Source of the DNA: Isoetes taiwanensis
Lineage: Eukaryota > Streptophyta > Lycopodiopsida > Isoetales > Isoetaceae
Length of the DNA: 64,000 bases
Assembly (NCBI GenBank): GCA_021234155.1
Contig: JAJEKV010000091.1
Location: forward strand, 2,549,501 to 2,613,500
Direction: 5' to 3'
The translations under genes and the position numbers were made by a program. Each line of letters begins with the position of its first letter. The first letter of the stretch is position 1. Positions 56,155 to 64,000 of the stretch are shown here, piece after piece. The notes beneath the pieces are model-generated. The model searched no databases, was not told where the DNA came from, and saw only the letters and a program-made list of their open reading frames with translations.

Positions 56155-56617
56155 ACACGCCAGGGCCTGATTACGAACAGTAGAAATCGAAGCAGAGCAG
56201 AGCCTTTGTAGAACAGTAGAAATCGAAGCAGAAATCGAACAGTAACAGATCCTTTGTAGAAAGCAGAAATCGAACAGTAGAAATCGAAAGCAGAGCAGAG
56301 CCTTTGTAGAACAGTAGAAATCGAAGCAGAGCAGAGCAGAGCATGCCTTTGTAGGAAGAATCGAAAAATAGGGCCTCTTCTTGGATCTGCTGCTTTTGCC
56401 GGATCTCTGCTGCTTTTGCTTGGATCTCTGCTTTTGCCCGACCTGCGGATCTCTGCTTTTGCACGACCTGCGGAAAGAAAGAAAAGAAATGGAAGCGGAG
56501 GAAAGCAGGGAAGCGGCGGAAAGACGCGGAGGAAAGCAGGGAAGCGGCGAAAGGATTGCGTGCCATAATTTTAGGGCAAAAAGACAGTAATCAGGCCCTG
56601 GCGTGTATTACGTCCCC
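56145..56617. mobile_element. MITE-like element 2 with 30-bp terminal inverted repeats
   Basis: GGGACGTAATACACGCCAGG…GATTAC at 56145-56174 is the exact complement of 56587-56617 (GTAATCAGGCCC…TACGTCCC). It overlaps the right end of element 1 by about 10 bases, and ATTAT/ATAAT flank it. The interior is made of short repeats. Confidence 0.85.
56175..56560. repeat. Minisatellites inside MITE-like element 2
   Basis: Three blocks: GAACAGTAGAAATCGAAGCA and AGAGCAGAGCCTTTGTAG units (56173-56370), GGATCTCTGCTTTTGC units (56382-56475) and GGAGGAAAGCAGGGAAGCGG units (56491-56555). The Phe/Ser-rich frames over this are artefacts of the repeats. Confidence 0.85.
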
Positions 56618-56883
56618 ATAATGTTGAGGGTAGGGAATTTCATCGGATTTCAGACCTAGATTACCTACCGTAATGTCCTACTCTTTTCTTGTTTCCCTAA
56701 CTATAAAATTGATACACAAGTAATTTCATCACGAATTACGCATCACATCAAAATCAATGTTTTAAAATTATAGATCAAAGTTACAGATCAGATCAAAAGC
56801 AGAGTTTCATTTCATCAAAAAAACAGAGTTACATTGTATATCAGAGTTATTTCAACAAGAACACAACTACTATCATAGCAGGA

Positions 56884-58575
56884 TCACTTCCTCATTGCAG
56901 CAGCTAAAACGGTTGCATCCTTGGCATCTTGGCATTGCAGAAAAATACAGTTTGACACAGTTCCTAGAAAACTGAATCCACTAACACCTGTCAATGTATT
57001 TCCCTTCACCAAAGTTGAAGATTCAGGAACCTTGACTTGCAATAAAGCTTCATCACTAATGCCACTGAACGAATCATTGTTTTTCTTTCCAACAGCTTGA
57101 TGCACAACCACCTTTTCAGCAACAACCTTTTCAGCATTATTATCAACAATTATCCTCCTGAACACCTACAAATCAACACAAACACAATGAATAGATGAAT
57201 TTAAGTTAAAAACCAGCAAACAAATAAAAATTATAACACTAATAACCTTACCAAGCATAGTTTGCATACTAGAACTCGATCCAGCAACAATACAAGTTTA
57301 AGTAGATCTGGCCTCTGTCTCCCTTTTTTTCACAATTTCCTTCGCTAAAACAGATTCATACATCTTGACACTGCCATCAGCATTTGTCGGACTAGAAATA
57401 ATGGACATAGCTGCCTTCATTTCTAAATCTTTATTCCTATCATATCTGAACACAAGCATTATAATCAGAATATGTCTAATAATAATATTCTAACCTATAA
57501 TAAAAATTGCTAACTTTAAAGCTAAACTTACTTCTGGTATGCTTGTACAGAACGATGCCCTATAATTCTCATGCCAACTTCTGCAGGAACACTTGCAGTA
57601 GCCATCCCTGTAATAGCAGACAGTCATCCAGATCTGTTACAAATCTCTCCATTGTTTGTAATGCTTCTCATCTGTCGAATCCAAGACTTGATAGTCTTAA
57701 CACCAACCCTAAGTTGGATACCTAAAAGAAAAAAATAGTTAATAAACATTATAAGTTAATAAAAGTTAAAAAAATTAATCAAATTATAATTACAGTTGTT
57801 GCAGGTAAGCTGATAGCAGTAAGGAAAAAACTTCTTGGCTTGTCCTTCTCTTTCTCATCTTTCTTCTCTGGTAAATGCCTCGCATATTGTTTATATGTTT
57901 GCACAAAATCCAATTCATGAGCGAAGACAGGTTCTCAAAAGCGAGAAATGTCATATCTCGTTGCAGTCACCTTTTTGCTTGCTCACTCCACAAACTGAAT
58001 ATACTCACCATCCTAATCACTATCGAGAGTAAAATCACAATCTAACAGACCATGTAATTCTGAAGCACCTCTTACACAAAACCTGGAGCAAATGTAATAG
58101 CACAATCTTTTTTGACAACCTCGACTATGGGTAATCTGATGGTCAACATCACTTAAAAGTTCCAGCTCTGTAAACTAATGGCACAGGCCTTTGAAATTTT
58201 CACACCTATATCCTTAAGTCTGGACCTCCTAGCAGCAAGGACAAATGCATAGGTCGACCTCTTGAATATCTCATTTTGTATTATATTGAACTTTATCTCC
58301 TGCACACCTGTCTCTCCGATCCTCTTCTCCTGTCTTTTTCTTATCATCCTACCAATAGCTCGATAAAGGACACTTAAACTGCATCAAAACATAACAATGG
58401 AGTTATAAACTTACAACATTAAAATTTTAAACCTACAAAATTATATAATTTACCTGCCAGCAGGATATAACTCGCCATTCTTTTTCTTAATCTGTAGCAT
58501 GAATATCACTGCATGCCGATCTTTCATGAATTGCACTGCATGCCGATCTTTCTTTGCATGCCGATCTTTGCATGC
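56884..58575 (-). pseudogene. Crypton-like tyrosine recombinase, C-terminal part, decayed
   Basis: YR recombinases cut and rejoin DNA through a covalent tyrosine. On the minus strand, successive exon-like pieces read KKKNGELYPAG (58490-58455), a small intron (58453-58373, GTAAAT…TTTAAG), VLYRAIGRMIRKR and GVKISKA, FCVRGASELHGLL, DGEYIQFVE-ASKK, PRSFFLTAI, NRSG then a stop then LSAITGMATASVPAEVG, GHRSVQAYQKYDRNKD, and a C-terminal exon 57165-56884 ending FSFLGTVSNCIFLQC. This order matches Crypton/KIAA1958-type proteins: NG-PYP, an RG-E catalytic Arg, N-S-R-T, GHRS and a catalytic Tyr. The HxxR box is altered and one Arg codon is TGA. Several frameshifts and a TAA make it dead. Confidence 0.72.
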
Positions 58576-59225
58576 CCTGCTTCATCTTTCTGTGCCAATG
58601 TTGCATAGGTTACATGCATGCAGCTTAATCTTGCATGCATTGTCTTATCTTCACAACATACAGAGTTAAGGTTCTACCATTAGGAAAACTAAGGCAAAGG
58701 TAAAGATTAAACAAGGAAGGAGCCATTATGACGTCTTACAGACCCCTGCAAGGCAAATCTAGGGCGTCCTTGAGAAAATTGCCTGGAATAAACCACAACA
58801 GCATCAAGAAAGGCTTAATAAGCGACTGTAGATGATAACATTACATAGATGAGACATGACATTCCTTTGCCTTTGTGCCACCTGAGCTTAATTGAAGATG
58901 ATTCTGTTAATGGAAAAGACAATATTGATGGACTGATGGAGACTGTTGGAGGTGAAGAGTTTGATGCATTCACAAAGGAAGTTGAGCAGGCTGATTGGTA
59001 TAATGTAGAGCATCAGTCCACTGATGGAACATATGATTTCTTACCTTTGGATGAGGAACTTATGAAAGAAACTGAGAATGGAGGTCATGATGCTTCACAT
59101 GGTATGTCTGTTTGGGCTAGGAGATGCTTTGATGAGTGGAGGAAGTCCTTTGGTTATAGCTGCTCTGTGCCATTAGAGGATGTACCTTTGGTTGAATTAA
59201 ACAACATGCAAAGAAAGATCGGCAT
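58540..59225. repeat. Segment bounded by perfect 21-bp inverted repeats
   Basis: ATGCCGATCTTTCTTTGCATG at 58540-58560 is the exact complement of 59205-59225. A GCATGCCGATCTTT motif is also tandemly repeated at 58511-58580. The enclosed 644 bp carry the recombinase N-terminal exon in the wrong orientation. Confidence 0.85.
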
Positions 59226-59388
59226 GCAAAGATGTTGGACGAAGGAAGCACCTGCAAAAGTAAGAGAAAAGTTAAAAAAGACAACAAGAAAGCATCAAAT
59301 AACAGATATTGCAGAATGCGCAGTACTGGAAGCAGAAAATAGCCTTTTGAAAGTTCTTGACGACGTAAGACTCGCCCAGACGCAGTGA
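58849..59388 (+). pseudogene. Crypton-like recombinase, N-terminal part (opposite strand), possibly fused ORF
   Basis: A 179-codon ORF. Residues 1-85 are acidic (EFDAFTKEVEQADWYN, FLPLDEELMKETENGG). Residues 86-120 (MSVWARRCFDEWRKSFGYS, DVPLVELNNM) resemble the N-terminal helical domain of Crypton recombinases (…WA-RVF-EW…LEELN). The remainder (KVREKLKKTTRKHQ, EAENSLLKVLDDV) is a helical tail and begins right at the 21-bp inverted repeat. It is on the plus strand, while the matching C-terminal part is on the minus strand, so the ORF probably became a new fusion when the segment was flipped. Confidence 0.5.
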
Positions 59389-59770
59389 AACACCAAAATC
59401 ATATAAAGGAATAAAGAAAAGTTAAGAATGTTACAAAAATACATGTAAATAAGAAACAAACTAGAAAAATCAACCTCCAGCAGAGCAGCGCCTCAATGCC
59501 GAGTAGTCTCGCACAAAAAATCGACAAAACCCTGCACAGCAACAAACAAAAGTTAGGATTAAGCAGAAACACAAGGAAACAATTAGAACCTATGAAAAAC
59601 GACCTCTAGAACACTAGCGCCTCGACGAAAAGCAAACTGGACGCAGAGCGCCTCAAGGCCGAGCAGTGGCCAGATGCCAGAGACAGAGAAGAACGGCCGT
59701 AAGAAAAGAAGGAGAAAAAAAAAAAAAAAACCTTAAGCCAAAATTCCCTGCCCTTCGAACATTACATGGT

Positions 59771-59873
59771 GGAATGTCCCTGGGTAGGCCATTATGCGGG
59801 GTGCGGGCCCGGCTCGTCGTTGACGCGGCTTGCCTGGCCCTTACCCCGCGTAATGGTCTCCCCAGGGACATTA
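59771..59873. mobile_element. Foldback/MITE-like hairpin element 3
   Basis: Arms of about 43 bp (GGAATGTCCCTGGGTAGGCC, ATTATGCGGGGTGCGGGCC) pair with 59831-59873 with several mismatches. The sequence is similar in style to element 1 (ATTACGC-GGGG). An A16 run lies just before it at 59715-59730. Confidence 0.8.
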
Positions 59874-60068
59874 CCCCTACCAAAATGTCTTCTTTCCTAG
59901 ATTTAATGCCGTAGGTTGGGCGAAAAAAGGAGGAGGCCATTGTTTTTCTCCCCAAAGGTCTGCGGGGCGGGGAATTTTGTGGCCGCTGTGCATGACAGGT
60001 TATGCCTTCACGGAGGTTCCTAAAAGCAGCCCGATTTTGGCGGCCGGACAGGTGGAGCTGAGTAGAAG

Positions 60069-60557
60069 ATGATTTCCTTTGTGCAGAAAGCAGGCTGCGT
60101 TGTTGCTTTTCGAGCTTTCTTTTCTCTTACGAGGGACTGTGCTTCCTTGTTCTGTTGTTCTGGAAGGGATCGCCAGGTGATTTGTGGCAGGAAGCCTGAG
60201 ATGGGAATGCCCATGTCTTATTTTTGCATTCTTTATGCATCGCATGTGAAGAGGTTTGTGTGTATATTCAAGAGGGAATATGTATTTGATTCTAGTTATG
60301 TGGCATGTGGATTGCTAGAAGGCCCGTCGGCTTTGCTTTTTGATTGTTTGATGGTGGAACGCTTTCTTTCGGAGTCCCTTTTCTCTGTCCTGGAGACGGT
60401 ACAGACGGAGCAATCTTTCGTGGTTTCAATGAGGCTGTTTGAGAAGTACGCTGGTTGTGGTTGTGGAGCACTGGCGCCAATTGCCACATTATGGCTAGAG
60501 ACGTGGTTGATGGAGGGCCGAGGAGAACTGGAGGTGTACAGCTGCCCTGTGGTTTGA
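60069..60557 (+). CDS. Hypothetical 162-codon ORF, Cys-rich, unrecognised
   Basis: This is the longest open frame of the last 4.5 kb, in locally GC-richer sequence. It starts MISFVQKAGCVVAFRAFF and ends ELEVYSCPVV. Eleven or more Cys are scattered without a zinc pattern. No signal, domain or splice context was recognised, and the opposite strand is also open for about 100 codons. It could be part of a transcript leader or chance. Low confidence. Confidence 0.2.
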   Translation: MISFVQKAGCVVAFRAFFSLTRDCASLFCCSGRDRQVICGRKPEMGMPMSYFCILYASHVKRFVCIFKREYVFDSSYVACGLLEGPSALLFDCLMVERFLSESLFSVLETVQTEQSFVVSMRLFEKYAGCGCGALAPIATLWLETWLMEGRGELEVYSCPVV

Positions 60558-62280
60558 TGGCAGCCTCTTGCAAAAACCTTGTTCTGTGTTTGTGGAGGAT
60601 CTTTGAGCATGATGTGTGCCCTATGTTCTTTCTGCCTTCTGACATACTGATGTGATGCTATTTCATCATGGCCGTTATTGTCCTCTGCTTGTTATATGGT
60701 ACCTGTGGCAGAGGCCATACAGATGCAGCCTCTCAGTTGTATTCCAGTTCTGTAATATGGATTGTAATATAAGCGCATCTTTATTTGTAATAGCGATTAC
60801 GTGCTATTGGCATTGTATGGATCTTGCATACTTGCAATTGTGTCTTTGTGAGCTTTATTAATTTCTTCATTTGACTTCTCTGATTTATTAGCTTGGGCAG
60901 GCTCACGGCCCCTAAATTGGAGTGTGAAACGTGTTTGCTGCTGTGTGAGCATGTGAGAGGCAGAGGCAAATACAATTGGAAAATGTGGGTACCTTGCATA
61001 GTATTCATTTTCATGCATTGTGTACTCCCATACGTGCTTATGGCATATGTGGAGCATTGTGCTATACATAGGTATGAGGTGTAAATTCTCTCGCCCTTCA
61101 TTTGGCATATTCTCACCTTCGTTCCGGGATCCAATGGTCCTTAAAAGCCCATTAGCACTTGACCCATTAAAGAATGGTCGGAATACTCCCATTAAATTCT
61201 TGTAAAAAAATAAGTACTAGTGGTACGGCAGGCTTGGGGCAAAGGTTGGGTGGCTATGGGTTGGGAGGGATGGAAGGAAAGGGAAAGGAAGGGAAGGGAA
61301 GGGAAGAAAGGAAGGGTGGTTGAATAAGAAGAAACTAGCAATAAAATGTATCATGGATTGTTCATGAGGTGTTTTGACACGTGAAGTTAAGACTTACAAC
61401 ACCTAGTGCACCTGTCATACTTTGATGAAATGGAAAATATATTCTATTTTGACTAACTAGATGAATTTGCAATTTTTTAAAAACAAATGCTAGAAAATAT
61501 TCAACATATGGGTGTATAGTTGTATTTTGACAACTACATTTACTGCCTCGCACAATAGCTAGAAGTGCATTGTCTCAATGCCATTAAGATGGTTTTATGG
61601 TCTCCAGGTAATCGCCAAAATGCCTTGAAAACTCTTTTTTTTTTTATTGAAGGCTGTACAATGCCTTGAAAACTCAATAGTGAAGTTCTTTTTTTTTCTC
61701 ATTTAGTATATGTAGCATAATAACAGGGGGTCCAGGGGGATTTGATATGGATGCATAGATCACTATCCCTGAGACCATAGACGATACCCCCAAAAATATT
61801 TGAATAGGTTATTATTGAAAAAAAAACTAAAAAATATAGATTCAATAGAAAAAAGAAGCACGTTAATTTGGTGGTTGCATTGGTTAAATCGTTCTTATTA
61901 GAATATTGAATTGTTTTGGTAGAGGTTTGAGTCTCCATATCTCAAAATCTAGAATTTAGGCGAACCCGTATAAGGAGGAGTCTCGATATTTCATATTCTA
62001 AAACCTTAAGAGAACATGTATTCTATGTTTCAAAATCATATGCGTCCCCAGTCATAAATGACCATAATCGAAACAGGAGGCACCAGAGGCTCCAACATAC
62101 AATTTGGGGTATACGATGGACAGATCCGACGACTGAGGTAGTCCAGGATGCAAAAGAAATATAATTGGTTAGGGTCATTTGGTGGCTAATAAGATTGTTC
62201 ATAGCATAAAATTGTTTTAGCGCAATACAACTATAACTTAAATATGAAAGGCGTCTATTTGTTTGAGAGTATCAATATCC
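60558..62280. other. Gene-poor stretch with simple repeats
   Basis: No gene was recognised. 61259-61320 is a purine run of GGGAA/GGAAA units. AATGCCTTGAAAACTC is duplicated at about 61620 and 61663, with T-runs between. Confidence 0.6.
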
Positions 62281-62291
62281 TCACTAGCAGC

Positions 62292-62335
62292 AAGCTTATC
62301 CTGATGATAATTTAATTTATCATCAGGATAAGCTT
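62292..62335. other. Perfect 19-bp hairpin
   Basis: AAGCTTATCCTGATGATAA (62292-62310) and its exact complement (62317-62335) flank a 6-base loop TTTAAT. No protein context. It could be a foldback remnant or a short regulatory hairpin. Confidence 0.9.
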
Positions 62336-63550
62336 TAATAATATGTCATTTGTTAGGTATACATTAAGGACTTTGCATTATCGGATGTAAAATCATCTAA
62401 ACTAATCAACTCTGCACTTGCGCTACCTCTCATTCCTTATCTACCATGTCTGCTAACACAGGGCCTCTGCTCCACTTGTTTATTTCTTTCAGTGACCAAA
62501 TTGAAGAATCTGAGAAGCTATGGAGGTGCACAATTTGTTCCAATTTCATATCCTTCTAGCTAGTTCAGATTTTTCTATAATGTGTTTACACTATGAAGCC
62601 ATCAGAAAATAAATGAGCATTGATCAATGAGTGATTTGGCAGTGGATTAGCTGCATTAACATGCTCACCAACTCAAAATTCACATGTATTATTCCTTTTC
62701 TCTGTCTAACGACCTTGCTAATGTTGGTACATGCATGATCTATGTTTAACATGTTTTCCTTTTTGCATCGTGTGCATATTGATTTGGATATTGAGATACA
62801 AATCAGATTCACCTCTAGCATACATATGACAAAAACTTGAGTGGATCCAATTCAATAATTAAACTGGCCTTAGCAAAAGAATTGTGAAGCCCTGTTTCTT
62901 AAATATCTCTCTACTAATTAAATGCTTGAACTCCTCCTATAGGTACCATACATTACAAATCAACATTAATGTTATCTATACGTTGGAATACACAACTAAT
63001 TTAACTACCCTTACCGCCTTGTTTGTCTCTAGATTTTCTAGTCATAAACTTCGTGATGTGCAATAGTTACAGAAGGTTGGAACTTTCTTGGCTGGGGGAC
63101 CACCTAGGAAATCTAATCTTATCTTGATGTGTCTCCTTATCTTGATGAGTAAGTATCTTTTCTAATTTAAAAGGCACCTTCTCTTTGTATACACGTTTTA
63201 TGTTCAATAAAATAAGCAATAGTTCATGAAATAAAAAATTTGAGTCAGGCCAGCATTTAAGCCACCTCAAACTCAAATGTTCTTCACCAACAAAGTTCAC
63301 TCGAAATATATTCCATTGAGTGTTGCGTGATAATGGGCTCATTTTTTAACCCTCTTCCTTTGGATTTTTTACTAAAGGGCCTATAGATCTACTCATGCTC
63401 GCCAATCTGCTCTAGATTTTCTATAAAACTGTCAATACTTTGATGGAGCCAACCCTTTCCCACAAGCTCTTCCGTATCTGTTCTGAAAGCTTCCATCTCT
63501 ATGGGAAGCTTTGTTCAGCAGGCTCTTCGGCAAAGCAACATATACTCCGA
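62336..63550. other. Gene-poor AT-rich stretch
   Basis: Only short unrelated ORFs are present. No repeat or element end was identified. Confidence 0.5.
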
Positions 63551-63706
63551 AATAAAGAAGAAAGGCATGTACTCTGTATTTGGAAAAGTTAATTTCTTCA
63601 CCTATAAATTTCGTAAAAGGAAAGAAGAATAAAGAAGAAAGGCATGTACTTTTTATTTGGAAGAGGTAATTTTCTTCACCCATAAATTTCGTAATAGAAA
63701 AGAAAG
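63551..63706 (+). repeat. 77-bp tandem duplication
   Basis: AATAAAGAAGAAAGGCATGT starts units at 63551 and 63628. Both continue through TATTTGGAA-AG-TAATTT and TATAAATTTCGTAA with a few differences. The final 300 bases of the window show nothing further. Confidence 0.9.
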
Positions 63707-64000
63707 GGGTCCTACCATTGATAGAACATAATCGTTTGTATTGTCAGCATATAATTATTTGTTAGGTTCAGGAAATTTCGGATCCAGTAGGTTACGGTGG
63801 GAACTTATGAAAGCAGGGATTTTTGGTGGAAACTGCCATGCGAAAACCCCTTGCTCCTGGAGCTACCATCAGGCACCGATCTCGGCAGTTAATGACAGGT
63901 TCCCTCAGAAACTCCTACTCCATAAGGTTTCCCCGCCAAAACATCAAATTCTATTCTATTCTATCTGCTACAAATTTTTCTACAACTTCTCAACCTTAGG

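Overview
This is nuclear DNA of a land plant with a large, transposon-filled genome. The evidence is plant-type Ty3/gypsy elements primed by initiator-Met-like and Gln-like tRNAs, a Helitron with a CTAG-T terminus, a hAT element with an 8-bp target duplication, an embedded plant-type DHHC-acyltransferase exon, and spliced genes with 80-90 bp introns. The species cannot be fixed from the sequence. The many old, nested repeats and the unusual families would fit a fern or gymnosperm, but that is inference.

Layout. 1-5040: a decayed Ty3/gypsy family 'C' (integrase tail, 1.85-kb LTR, tRNA-Gln-like PBS, gag, then an antisense piece of gag). 5910-9530: an unclassified segment bounded by perfect 25-bp inverted repeats and filled with short tandem duplications, palindromes and an exon-like fragment. 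9552-13990: no gene recognised. 14008-48238: a nest of LTR elements. Element A is an otherwise autonomous gypsy element with only a 144-bp LTR. Element B has 1.5-kb LTRs and about 8.9 kb of interior with no recognised protein. Further family-C LTRs, a 4.4-kb Helitron (21436-25798) and a 5-kb array (26600-31550) also lie here. 44661-46064: an intronless ORF resembling a class-beta DNA amino-methyltransferase. 50063-53786: a hAT element. 53916-55810: the only apparently intact host-like gene, a three-exon coiled-coil protein on the minus strand. 55974-56617 and 59771-59873: foldback/MITE elements. 56884-59388: a broken Crypton-like tyrosine recombinase gene with its N-terminal part flipped. 59400-64000: mostly gene-free.

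Most notable. (1) The array is tiled with 5-bp-phased TTCnn/GAAnn modules, i.e. heat-shock-element consensus, and carries six tRNA-derived SINE-like units and CACGTG palindromes. (2) Three independent split features (a 144-bp LTR, the interior of element B and a family-C LTR) all become continuous if 21027-43558 is flipped, implying a 22.5-kb inversion. (3) The leader of element B carries five nested hairpins, mostly about 210 bp apart, with paired changes in the stems. (4) The Crypton-like recombinase and the methyltransferase-like ORF are unusual for a plant.

Nearly all coding sequence here is mobile-element derived and most of it is decayed. Boundaries given for elements are exact where terminal motifs or target duplications are visible and approximate elsewhere.
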